Positions 1 through 9,500 of a stretch of 64,000 nucleotides of DNA are shown piece by piece. The stretch covers positions 124,001 through 188,000 of the forward strand of contig OY969722.1 of NCBI GenBank assembly GCA_963702165.1, written 5' to 3'. A program made the translations under genes and the position numbers. Positions within the stretch are counted from its first letter, which is position 1. Each line of letters begins with the position of its first letter. The DNA comes from Terrimesophilobacter sp963702165 (GTDB lineage Bacteria > Actinomycetota > Actinomycetes > Actinomycetales > Microbacteriaceae). The notes under the pieces were generated by a model. That model did not search any database. It worked only from the letters and a program-made list of their open reading frames with translations, and was not told the origin of the DNA.

Positions 1-2009
1 ACGTCTGGATCGCCGACCCCGACTCGGTGAGCGGCGTGCAGAGCAACGGTGACCCGATATTCATCGACAAGGACACCCTGCGCTTCACACCCGGTCTCGA
101 CTACCGTGGCCCGGCCGCGATCAACTTCACCGTCACCGACGGTGCCTCCAAGAACGACCCGAAAGGCAACTGGGCGACACTGCGGCTCCCCATCATCGTC
201 GGCGACCCCGAGTTCCGGGATACCCCGCCGACCTTCACGCCGCCGAGCCCGCAGCTGGAGATGGGCGAGTCGGTCACCATCGACCTGCGAGAGTCGACCG
301 CGCACCCGAACCCGACGATTCTCGGCCAGGTCACCTACTCGGAGATCACCGGCGCCGGCCCCCAGCTGACCGCCACGCTCAACGGCTCCCAGTTGACCCT
401 CACCACCCCGCGCAACACCCCGAAGGGCACGACGTTCGAGCTCGGCGTGAAGTTGCGCTGGGACAAGTTCGAGGTTCCCGGTCAGGTGCACGTGACGATC
501 GTGTCGTCGTCGCGGCCGTTGCCGGTCGCGGTGACCGATGAACTGGAGACGCAGCGGGGCGACGGCCCGGTGACGGTGCAGGCGCTCGGCAACGACTCCA
601 ACCCGTACGAGACGACCGGCGAACCGCTGCGCATCGTCGCCGCGCAAGTACAGAACACCGGTGAACCCGCAGGCGTGACCTTCACCGGCACGTCCGTCAC
701 CATCAGCCCGAGTGTTGCGCTCAAGAGCGGCGTGATCGAGGTCATGTACACGGTCGAGGACGCGACCCAGGATCCCGACCGCCGCGCCAACGGCATCATT
801 CGCCTTGTGGTCAGTGATGTCCCGGATGCGCCGGCACCGCCATCGAGGGACCCTGACACGAACATCGGTGCCGACCGGTCCGCGACCATCAGGTTCGTCG
901 CACCGGCATCGAACGGCAAGCCGATCAGTGGTTACGAGGTGCGCTCGAACCCGTCGGTCACGACCCCGACGAACTGCACCGCGGGCGCGGCCTGCACGAT
1001 CGGCGGTTTGAGCAACGGCACCGCGTACACCTTCTCGGTGCGCGCCATCAACGAGCACGGCCCGGGAACCTGGTCGGCCTTCAGCCAGCCGATCACCCCA
1101 TACGGCACTCCGGCACAGGTGCAGCCGAGCAAGAGCAGCCAGTCCAAGTGGGCGCCCGCAAACATCACGTGGTCGTGGCCGCTCGTCGCCGGCACCGGCG
1201 GAAGCACCACCTACCACTGGCAGGTCACGCGCGGCGGCTCGGTGGTCGGCAGCGGCAGCGGGGTCGACCTCAGCACTGCGACCGTAACCGGCCAGCCGGC
1301 AGGCAGCTACACGATCACGGTCTACGCGCAGAACTCGGGCGGCAAGGCCGGACCGTCCGGCACGAACTCAACCACCGTGAACTCGCAGACCGTGCCCGGA
1401 GCCCCGACAAACGTTCGCGGCAATGTCACCGACAGTCAGGCGCCAGGCAAGATCAGCTGGTCGTGGGGTGCGCCGTCAAACGCTGGCCTCGGGGATGCGG
1501 TGACCGACAATCTCGAGTACCGCTCTCGGGTGAACGGCGGCGGATGGTCGGGCTGGGGTGCCGCAACGAGTCGCACGTCAACCAACCATGGTGCGGGCAA
1601 CCACTCGATTGAGGTAGAGGCGCGCAACAGTGCGGGAACCGGCCCATCGGGAAGCGCGTCAGCCGGGCCGATCCTGGATCCGCCGCCACCACCAACCCAG
1701 TCCACGATCGAGCCGCGGCTGAAGCCTCAGAACGGGCCCGACTGCACCACTTCGTATTGCGGCTACCCCGCCTTCTCATGGTCGAACTTCGGCTCCGGAG
1801 CGACCAACGCCGCGGGCAACTACCGGGTGTGCTACACGAACACCGGCTCTTGGCCGACAAACGCATGCGAAACGGTCTACATGAGCGGCAGTGGCTCGCA
1901 CGTCTTCAACGGACAGGGTTTCCGCGGATATCCCAATAACACACTGACCATCACGGTCGAAGGCGGTCCCCAGGCGTCGAAACGCTGGGGAGATCTCCGA
2001 CCGCTTTAG
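1..2009 (+). CDS. Ig-like/fibronectin type III surface protein (C-terminal part, 5' truncated)
   Basis: The reading frame is open from base 3, so the gene starts outside the window and only its last ~669 codons are seen. The protein is a string of beta-sandwich repeats. Tandem Ig-like bacterial modules cover about the first 260 residues (one contains the LGNDSNPYETTGEPL stretch). A fibronectin III module follows near residues 265-360 (SGYEV ... LSNGTAYTFSVRAINEHG), then two more fn3-like repeats, then a Cys-containing tail. There is no C-terminal membrane anchor or sortase motif, so it is probably secreted. It sits 30 bases before moxR in the same direction, as large fn3 proteins often do upstream of MoxR-DUF58-TgpA genes in actinomycetes. 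Its exact role is unknown. Confidence 0.8.
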   Translation, partial: VWIADPDSVSGVQSNGDPIFIDKDTLRFTPGLDYRGPAAINFTVTDGASKNDPKGNWATLRLPIIVGDPEFRDTPPTFTPPSPQLEMGESVTIDLRESTAHPNPTILGQVTYSEITGAGPQLTATLNGSQLTLTTPRNTPKGTTFELGVKLRWDKFEVPGQVHVTIVSSSRPLPVAVTDELETQRGDGPVTVQALGNDSNPYETTGEPLRIVAAQVQNTGEPAGVTFTGTSVTISPSVALKSGVIEVMYTVEDATQDPDRRANGIIRLVVSDVPDAPAPPSRDPDTNIGADRSATIRFVAPASNGKPISGYEVRSNPSVTTPTNCTAGAACTIGGLSNGTAYTFSVRAINEHGPGTWSAFSQPITPYGTPAQVQPSKSSQSKWAPANITWSWPLVAGTGGSTTYHWQVTRGGSVVGSGSGVDLSTATVTGQPAGSYTITVYAQNSGGKAGPSGTNSTTVNSQTVPGAPTNVRGNVTDSQAPGKISWSWGAPSNAGLGDAVTDNLEYRSRVNGGGWSGWGAATSRTSTNHGAGNHSIEVEARNSAGTGPSGSASAGPILDPPPPPTQSTIEPRLKPQNGPDCTTSYCGYPAFSWSNFGSGATNAAGNYRVCYTNTGSWPTNACETVYMSGSGSHVFNGQGFRGYPNNTLTITVEGGPQASKRWGDLRPL

Positions 2010-2039
2010 AACAAGCGAACAGATAGAAGAGGGTAAGAC

Positions 2040-3008
2040 ATGCCAGTAACACAGGAGCAGGCCGCCTGGTTCGCCGACGCGTTCGACAAGCTGATCGCGA
2101 ACGTCGAGAAGGCGATCGTCGGCAAGCAGGAGGTCATCCGCCTGGTGCTCACCGCGCTCGTCAGCGACGGGCACGTGCTGCTCGAGGACTACCCTGGCAC
2201 CGGCAAGACCGTGCTCGCCAAGGCGCTGGCCAACACGCTCGATGGATCGACCTCGCGCATTCAGTTCACCCCTGACCTGCTGCCCTCCGACGTCACCGGA
2301 GTGCAGATCTTCGACCAGTCGAAGGGCAAGTTCCAGTTCCACCCCGGGCCGATCTTCGCCTCGATCGTGCTCGCCGACGAGATCAACCGCGCGAGCCCGA
2401 AGACGCAGAGCGCACTGCTCGAGGTGATGGAAGAGGGCGTCGTCACCATCGACGGTGAAGGGCACTCGGTCGGCGCGCCGTTCCTGGTCATCGCCACCCA
2501 GAACCCGGTCGAGCAGGCGGGAACGTACAAGCTGCCGGAGGCGCAGCTCGACCGCTTCCTGATCAAGACCTCGCTCGGCTACCCGGACACCAAGACCGCC
2601 GTCTCCCTGCTGATGGACTCGGCGACCCGAGCCCGCGCATCCCTGGTCTCGCCGATCATCAAGCCGGACTCGATCGTCGCGATGGCGGCGCTGGCCAATG
2701 AGGTCTTCGTCGAGGAGTCGGTCATGCAGTACCTCAGCGACATCGTCGATCAGACCCGCAAGAACAAGGATGTCGTGCTCGGCGTCAGCATGCGCGGCGC
2801 GATGGCGCTCGCGCGTGCCGTGAAGACCTGGGCGCTGATGAAGGGCCGCACCTACGCGACCCCGGATGACGTGCGCGAACTGGCGGGGCCGGTGCTCGCG
2901 CACCGTTTGGTGCTCGACCCGGAGTCCGACTTCGCGGGCGTCAAGGCGGATGACGTGATCGAACGCATCCTGCTCGACATCGAGCCGCCGGCCTACCGGG
3001 CAGCCTGA
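2040..3008 (+). CDS. MoxR-family AAA+ ATPase (T7SS-linked copy)
   Basis: 322-residue MoxR/RavA-clade ATPase of normal length. Walker A is GTGKT in EDYPGTGKTVLAKAL near residue 60, Walker B is LADEINRASPKTQ near residue 115, and sensor 1 is ATQNPVEQAGTYKLPEAQLDRF. The C-terminal part is the helical AAA lid. MoxR proteins act as chaperone-like ATPases that mature partner complexes, usually VWA or DUF58 proteins, and a DUF58 gene follows 13 bases downstream. ATG is preceded by GAAGAGGG. A second MoxR is encoded at 36482-37477. The substrate here is unknown; the position next to the secretion motor suggests a role in envelope or secretion assembly. Confidence 0.93.
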   Translation: MPVTQEQAAWFADAFDKLIANVEKAIVGKQEVIRLVLTALVSDGHVLLEDYPGTGKTVLAKALANTLDGSTSRIQFTPDLLPSDVTGVQIFDQSKGKFQFHPGPIFASIVLADEINRASPKTQSALLEVMEEGVVTIDGEGHSVGAPFLVIATQNPVEQAGTYKLPEAQLDRFLIKTSLGYPDTKTAVSLLMDSATRARASLVSPIIKPDSIVAMAALANEVFVEESVMQYLSDIVDQTRKNKDVVLGVSMRGAMALARAVKTWALMKGRTYATPDDVRELAGPVLAHRLVLDPESDFAGVKADDVIERILLDIEPPAYRAA

Positions 3009-3021
3009 GGCCGATCCGAGA

Positions 3022-4290
3022 GTGAGCACAGCCGAGACGACCCTGCTCGGACAGGAGGAGCTACCGCGTCAGCGCGGTCTCTTCGGCGTGCTCGCGCGCA
3101 TCCGGGAACTTGCGATGTCCGTGTGGGCCGCCGTCGATCCGTACGTGCGGATCGTGACGCCCATCGGATGGCTCGTCCTGGTTGCCGGGGGAGCGTCACT
3201 GTGGGTGGGACTCGCCTTTGGCTGGCACGAGTTCGTGTACCTCGGCTGCGTGCTGCTGGCCGCGCTGCTTGTCGCTGCGGTGTTCCTGTTCGGGCGCGCA
3301 GCCTACGAAGTGCAGGTCGAGCTGAACCCGCGGCGCGTCGTCGTGGGCGACCGCGCAATGGGCCGGCTCGTCGTCAGCAACACCAGCACCCGGCAGTTGC
3401 CGCCGAACCGGATGGAACTGCCGGTCGGCCAGGGCCTCGCCGAGTTCCAACTGCCGGGGATGAAACCCAAGCAGGAGCATGACGAACTGTTCGCCGTACC
3501 GACCAACCGGCGCGCGGTCATCGTCGCCGGCCCGGCGGAGTCGGTGCGCGGGGACGCGCTCGGACTGCTGCGCCGCGCGGTCAAGTGGGCCGACCCGGTC
3601 GAGCTGTTCGTGCACCCGCTCACCGCGCGCCTGCAGCCGTCGGCATCCGGACTCGTGCGGGACCTCGAGGGTCAGGTGTCCAAGAAGATCACCAACAGCG
3701 ACATCGCCTTCCATGCTCTGCGCCCCTACGTGCCGGGCGACGACCGGCGGTACGTGCACTGGCGCACCTCGGCGCGCATCGGGCAGCTCATGGTGCGCCA
3801 GTTCGAGGAGACCCGGCGGTCCCAGCTGACGGTCATCCACAGCACGGATGCCAAGCACTACGCGAGCGAGGACGAGTTCGAGCTCGCGGTATCGGTCTCA
3901 GCCTCCATCGCCGCGCAGGTGATCCGTGACGGCACCCAGATGAGTGTTGTGAGCGAGGACGGAGTGTGGCGCACCCACAGCGTCACGTCGATGCTCGATT
4001 CGTCCTGCCGCCTCGAAGCGAAGCCGAGCCCGTTTGAGACACCCCGACAGTTCGCTCGAGAGCGCACCAAGCGGTTGCCCGCGCCGAGCGTTGTTGTGAT
4101 CGTCGGCGGTTCTGGCATGTCGACGGCCGACTTCCGCAGCGTGGAGTCGCTGTTCACCGCCGACACCAACCAGATCGCGATCCGGGTGCAGCACGGGGCG
4201 GAGCCGAGCATGTCCTCGGTCGCGCGGCTCACCGTTGTCACCGTCGGGTCGCTTGACGACCTGCCGAAGCTCGTGCGGAGCCTCAGTTGA
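3022..4290 (+). CDS. DUF58 domain membrane protein (T7SS-linked copy)
   Basis: 422 residues with a GTG start. Two membrane helices lie at about residues 50-95, followed by a beta-rich domain and the DUF58 core with its signature RPYVPGDDRRYVHWR near residue 240. DUF58 proteins are typical MoxR partners with a VWA-like fold. The last four bases overlap the TTG start of the transglutaminase-like gene, so translation is probably coupled. Compared with the two DUF58 copies at 32904 and 37482, this one is divergent: RTSARIGQLMVRQFEE replaces their RASAHHGELMVR motif. Confidence 0.9.
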   Translation: MSTAETTLLGQEELPRQRGLFGVLARIRELAMSVWAAVDPYVRIVTPIGWLVLVAGGASLWVGLAFGWHEFVYLGCVLLAALLVAAVFLFGRAAYEVQVELNPRRVVVGDRAMGRLVVSNTSTRQLPPNRMELPVGQGLAEFQLPGMKPKQEHDELFAVPTNRRAVIVAGPAESVRGDALGLLRRAVKWADPVELFVHPLTARLQPSASGLVRDLEGQVSKKITNSDIAFHALRPYVPGDDRRYVHWRTSARIGQLMVRQFEETRRSQLTVIHSTDAKHYASEDEFELAVSVSASIAAQVIRDGTQMSVVSEDGVWRTHSVTSMLDSSCRLEAKPSPFETPRQFARERTKRLPAPSVVVIVGGSGMSTADFRSVESLFTADTNQIAIRVQHGAEPSMSSVARLTVVTVGSLDDLPKLVRSLS

Positions 4291-6581
4291 GCGCCCGCTC
4301 GCTCGGCCGTTGGTGGGACGTCGGTGTCGTCCTCCTCCTCAGCGTCATCGGCATCATCGGCTTCCGACCGCCGTTCGCCGACTACTCCTTCCTGATCGCC
4401 GGCGTGGGCGGCCTCGCTGTCGGCGCCGCCGTCGCCGTGGTGGCGGCCCGGTTCCGCCTGCCCGCGGTCCTCAGCGTGCTCGCCGCCATCGTCGCGTTCT
4501 TCCTGTTCGGCACCGCGTTCGCCGTGCCCGGCCTCGGGCTGCTGTGGTTGGTTCCGACGCTCGAATCCCTCGCGGCGCTCGCCGTCGGTGCAGTGTTCGG
4601 GTGGGCGGATGTCGTCACCCTGCAGACCCCGATCGGCGCGCCCGACTACATCAATGTCGTGCCGTACACCGCCAGCTGGCTGGTGGGCTTCGTCAGCACG
4701 ACCCTCGCGCTCCGCTGGCTGGGGGAGTCTCGAAGCATCCTGCGTCTCGCCGTCGTCATGATCGGCCCGGTGCTGCTCTACCTCGGCAGCATCCTGATCG
4801 GCACCGATCAGGCCTACTTCGCCGGCCTGCGCGGCATCGGCTTCGCGAGCACTGCGCTTGTCTGGGTGGGGTGGCGCCGGCGTGCACAGCACTCTGTCGC
4901 CGCCGAAAGCGCCAATGCGCTGTCCCGCCGGAAGCTCGGCGGAACCGTCGCGCTGCTCGCGAGTGCGATCGTGCTCGGCACCGTCGCGGCGGTCGTCCTC
5001 GCCCCGCCCGCGGAAAGCCGGTTCGTGCTCCGGGACGAGATCGAGCCGCCGTTCTACCCCCTTGACTACCCGAGTCCGCTCGCCGGCTTCAGGCACTACA
5101 CGAAGGTCGTGCCGGAGGAGGTGCAGTTCACCGTCGAGGGCATGCAGGCCGGGGATCGCATACGGCTCGCGACTATGGACTCGTTCAGCGGCAAGCTGTG
5201 GAACGTCACAGGGTCCGAGACGCAAGCGGACGGCACCGGGTCGTTCGCGCTTGTCGGACGCAACCTGCCTTCGCCCGACTTCATGACCGTCGACCATGAA
5301 TCCGAAGTGCGCATCACCGTCGGGAGCTACAACGACGTCTGGGTGCCCGGGGTGGGCTACCCGACCGACATCGAGTTCGTCGCAGGCGACGCGGCCGAAG
5401 CACAGGACGACCTGCGGTTCAACGCCGCATCCGGCTCGGCGATGCTCCTCGGCGGACTGCGTGAGGGCGACAGCTTCGTCGTGAACTCTGTCGTGCAGCG
5501 CGTGCCGACCGCCGACGAGCTCTCCGACGTCAACGTCGCGAGCGTTCCGCTGCCGCCGGTGTACGACACGCCGGATGTCGTCACCGCCAAGGCGGGCGAG
5601 TTCGCCGGCGGCGCGTCGACCCCCGCAGCGATCCTCGAAACCATCAGTCGCACCCTCGCGGACACCGGCTTCCTCAGTCACGGCACCGCATCCGACTCGG
5701 TCGCCTCCCGCGCCGGCCACGGCGCCGACCGCATCGAGGAACTGCTCACGCGCTCGCAGCTCATCGGCGACCAGGAGCAGTACGCCTCCGCGTACGCGCT
5801 CATGGCGCGCAGCCTCGGCTACCCGGCCCGCGTCGTGATGGGGTTCGCCCCCGAAGTCACCGACGGTCAGCAGTCGGTTGAGGTGCTCGGTGCCGATGTG
5901 ACCGCGTGGGTTGAGGTCGCGTTCGACGGGATCGGCTGGGTGCCGTACGACCCGACCCCGGATGAGACCGACATCCCGCAGGACGAGATCCCGCAGCCGA
6001 AGACCGAGCCGCAGCCACAGGTGCGACAGCCACCGCGCGTCGAGAGCGAAGACGACGAGTTGATCACGCCGGTCGAGTTGGAGGAGAGCGACTCCGAGGA
6101 TGATGAGCTGTTCGGAATCCCGACGTGGGTTTACTTCCTCGGCCTCGGCGTGCTGATCCCGGCCGCGATTGTCTTCCTGCCGATGCTCGTCGCGATGGCC
6201 ATCAGGGCACGCAGGCGCGCGAGGCGTCGCTCGGCCGAGGCTGGTCACGTGCGCGCCGCCGGTGCGTGGGAGGAACTTGTCGATCGGTACGCGGAACTCG
6301 GCTACGAGCCGCCCCAGCGCACCACTCGCGTGCTCACGGCACGCGAACTGGAGCGACAGCTCGGCTCGGACGGGTCACCGCTCGCGGCGCTCGCCACCGA
6401 CACCGACCATGCCGTGTTCTCCGGCACCGACGTCGCCCCCGAACAGACCGAACGGCTCTGGACCGAGGCGGAAGGCGCCATCGCGACGGCCCGCGCCGCT
6501 GTGTCCAGGTCACGGCGCTGGCTCAGCCGGTACCGCATCAACCGTGCACGCAAGACCCGATCGAGAGGAAGCCGGCAGTGA
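4287..6581 (+). CDS. TgpA-like transglutaminase-fold membrane protein with lost catalytic residues
   Basis: 764 residues: a DUF3488-like block of about six N-terminal membrane helices (residues 10-240), an extracytoplasmic domain, a transglutaminase-like core (about 480-560), an acidic Pro/Glu linker, one more membrane helix (about 610-640) and a cytoplasmic DUF4129-like tail. In the active-site block the expected Cys is Gln496 (IGDQEQYASAYALMAR against AGYC-HFASAMA in the paralogues), and the expected His is Thr539 (VTAWVEVAFDGIGW against LHSWPELYFDGIGW). It is therefore probably a catalytically dead scaffold or binding protein, though the third-position Asp (YDPT) is kept. The TTG start overlaps the DUF58 stop. 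The stop overlaps the motor gene's GTG. Confidence 0.88.
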   Translation: MSARSLGRWWDVGVVLLLSVIGIIGFRPPFADYSFLIAGVGGLAVGAAVAVVAARFRLPAVLSVLAAIVAFFLFGTAFAVPGLGLLWLVPTLESLAALAVGAVFGWADVVTLQTPIGAPDYINVVPYTASWLVGFVSTTLALRWLGESRSILRLAVVMIGPVLLYLGSILIGTDQAYFAGLRGIGFASTALVWVGWRRRAQHSVAAESANALSRRKLGGTVALLASAIVLGTVAAVVLAPPAESRFVLRDEIEPPFYPLDYPSPLAGFRHYTKVVPEEVQFTVEGMQAGDRIRLATMDSFSGKLWNVTGSETQADGTGSFALVGRNLPSPDFMTVDHESEVRITVGSYNDVWVPGVGYPTDIEFVAGDAAEAQDDLRFNAASGSAMLLGGLREGDSFVVNSVVQRVPTADELSDVNVASVPLPPVYDTPDVVTAKAGEFAGGASTPAAILETISRTLADTGFLSHGTASDSVASRAGHGADRIEELLTRSQLIGDQEQYASAYALMARSLGYPARVVMGFAPEVTDGQQSVEVLGADVTAWVEVAFDGIGWVPYDPTPDETDIPQDEIPQPKTEPQPQVRQPPRVESEDDELITPVELEESDSEDDELFGIPTWVYFLGLGVLIPAAIVFLPMLVAMAIRARRRARRRSAEAGHVRAAGAWEELVDRYAELGYEPPQRTTRVLTARELERQLGSDGSPLAALATDTDHAVFSGTDVAPEQTERLWTEAEGAIATARAAVSRSRRWLSRYRINRARKTRSRGSRQ

Positions 6582-9500
6582 AGCTGAAGCTCACCCTGGG
6601 CCGCAAAACCGGCCCGAAGGCCGACATCGTCGTCACCGCGGACGCCTCCGCAACGATCGGCGCGCTCGCCTCGACCATCGCCGCGGTCGACCCGCTGATT
6701 CCGGATCACGGCGCATCATCCGTCAGCAGCCTGCGGCTGGTCAGCTCCGAGGGTGGCCGAGGGCGGCTGCTCGACCCGAGTCTCACTGTTGGCGACTCGC
6801 CACTGGCATCCGGAGCCGCGGTTGAACTCGTCGAGGGCACGGGGGAGCAGCCGCCGGAGGCGGGGCGCGAGGTCGCCGCGGTGCTCCGCGTCGTTGAGGG
6901 CCCGGATGCTGGATCAGAGTTCGCGCTTCCCATCGGCACCGCGACCCTCGGCCGCGAGCGTGGTCTCGAGGTGTCGCTGAGCGACCCGCTGGTCTCCAAA
7001 CGGCACGCGCGGCTGGACGTCTCAGCGGTGGCCGTGCGGTTCGTCGACTTGAACTCGGCCAACGGCATCGAAGTGGACGGCGGTCTGATGACGCGCGCCG
7101 ACATCGGTGACGGCGGAACCGTGCTGCTCGGCGACACCAGGCTCACCGTGCGCATCGTCGCACGCACGCCCGGCAAGCATGACATCATCGCCGACGGGCC
7201 AATCCCGTTCAACCGGTCACCCCGCGTCGAGCGGCGCTACCCTGGCACCGAGTACGCGGGACCGGCTGTCCCCGGGCCGAAGGAAGCGACGCCGTTCCCG
7301 TGGCTGGCGATGGCAGCCCCGATCATCATGGGCTCGGTCCTGTTCTTCGTCACCGAGCGCTGGATCTCGGTCATCTTCATGGCAATGGCGCCAATCGTGA
7401 TGATCGGGACCTGGCTGACGAACCGATCACAGCGCAAGCAGAAGGCGAAGGCAGCGGCCAAGCAGTTCGACGAGCAGCTCGAGGTGCTCGAGCGCGACCT
7501 CGCAACCCAGGTGCCCATCGAGCGCGAGGTGCGCCTGGCCGAAGTGCCGTCGACCATGGAGGTCTACGACGAGGCCATGCGTCTCGGCCCGGTGCTGTGG
7601 ACCCGCCGGCCAGAGCACTGGTCGTTCCTGTCGCTGCGTCTCGGCATCGGCACGCTTCCGTCCCGCAACACGGTTGACGTCTCGGGCGAGGAGTCAGGGC
7701 TTCCCGACTATCGCGAGCGGCTGCGAGAGGTCATCGAGCAGTACCGGTCGGTCGACGGGGTGCCGCTGAGCGAGAGCCTGTACGACGCCGGTGCGCTCGG
7801 CATCGTCGGCGACATCACGCCGACAGCGGATGTCGCACGCGGCATCCTGAGCCAACTCGTCGGTCTCCACTCACCGGCAGAGCTCGTCGTCACGGCGATG
7901 GCCGGCAGCGCATGGACGCCCGAACTGGAGTGGCTCAAGTGGCTGCCGCACACGGCATCCGCCAGCAGTCCCATCGAAGTGGCGCACCTCACCAACAGCC
8001 AAGGGAGCGCCGGACAGCTGCTCGCGGCGCTCGAAGAGGTGCAGCAGGCCCGCGCCAAGAAGGAATTGCAGCGCGGTGCCCAGGTGTTCGACCAGTCGGC
8101 GATTGTGCAGGGCGCCAAGGTGGGCGAAGACGGCTCACTGGCGGCACCGCCTGTGCCCACACCGGCGATCTTGGTCGTCATCACCGACGACGCCCCTGTC
8201 GATCGTGCCCGGCTGATCCAGCTCGCGGAGCGCGCCGCAGACTCGGGCATCTTCCCGATCTGGCTGGCCCCGAACGTCGAGGCGCTGCCAGCGGTGTCGC
8301 GCACGTACGTTGAGACCACCGCGGACCCGACCAAATCGACGGTCGGATACGTCCGCCTGGGCCAGCGCATCAGCCCCGCGGCCACCGAGCCGGTCACCCG
8401 CGACCAGGCGCTCGCGCTCGCCAAACGGCTCGCGCCGGTATACGACGCCGGCTATTTCGTCGCCGATGAGTCCGACCTGCCGCGCAGCATCTCCCTCGTC
8501 ACTCTCCTCGGCGCGGAGCTGGCAGGCAGCAGCCAAGCGGCGATCGAGCGGTGGACGCAGAACGAGTCGATCCACGACCGCAGCGGCAGCGCGCCGAAGA
8601 AGCGCTCCAAGCGCAGCGGCCGCTTGCGCGCCATCGTCGGCCAGTCCGCGGTGGACGCGATGCACCTCGACCTGCGCCAGCAGGGACCGCACGCGCTCGT
8701 CGGCGGGACGACAGGATCCGGAAAGAGCGAGTTCCTGCAGTCATGGGTGCTCGGCATGGCGGCCGAGTACAGCCCGGACCGGGTGACGTTCCTGTTCGTC
8801 GACTACAAGGGCGGTTCGGCGTTCGCCGACTGCGTCAACCTGCCGCACTGCGTCGGCCTGGTCACCGACCTCAGCCCGCACCTGGTGCGCCGCGCACTCA
8901 CCAGCCTGCGCGCAGAGCTGCACCACCGTGAGCACCTGCTCAACCGCAAGAAGGCGAAGGACCTGCTCGAGCTGGAAAAGCGCGGCGACCCGGACAGCCC
9001 GCCTGCCCTTGTGCTCGTGATCGACGAGTTCGCGGCGCTGGTCGGCGAAGTGCCGGAGTTCGTCGATGGCGTCGTCGACATCGCCCAGCGCGGACGCTCG
9101 CTCGGCATCCACCTGATCATGGCTACGCAGCGCCCGGCCGGCGTGATCAAGGACAACCTGCGCGCCAACACCAACCTGCGCATCGCGCTCCGGATGGCGG
9201 ACGAGTCCGACAGCCAGGATGTCGTCGGCGACAAGATCGCCGGCACCTTCGACCCGTCGATCCCCGGCCGCGGCATCGCCAAGACCGGCCCCGGCCGGCT
9301 TACGCCGTTCCAGTCCGCCTACGCGGGCGGCTGGACGAGCGAAGCGCGCGAGGACCCAACGATCGCGATCAGCGAGCTGCGCTTCGGTTCGGAGATCGTC
9401 TGGGAGCGACCAGGGACAACCGACGTCCCTGTTGTCGAGGAGGACCAGGGCCCGACCGACCAGGCCCGGCTGGTGGCCACGATGGTAAGCGCGGCACGCG

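Noticed and set aside
3858..6248. A ~796-codon open frame on the minus strand over the DUF58 and TgpA-like genes
   Set aside because: Antisense frame of high-GC coding DNA, rich in Arg, Asp and Gly, without domains. The plus-strand genes have clear family motifs.
6125..6577. A 151-codon upstream extension of the secretion motor
   Set aside because: It lies entirely over the end of the TgpA-like gene in another frame and has Arg-rich, shadow-type composition. The GTG at 6578 has a ribosome site and the usual GTGA overlap.
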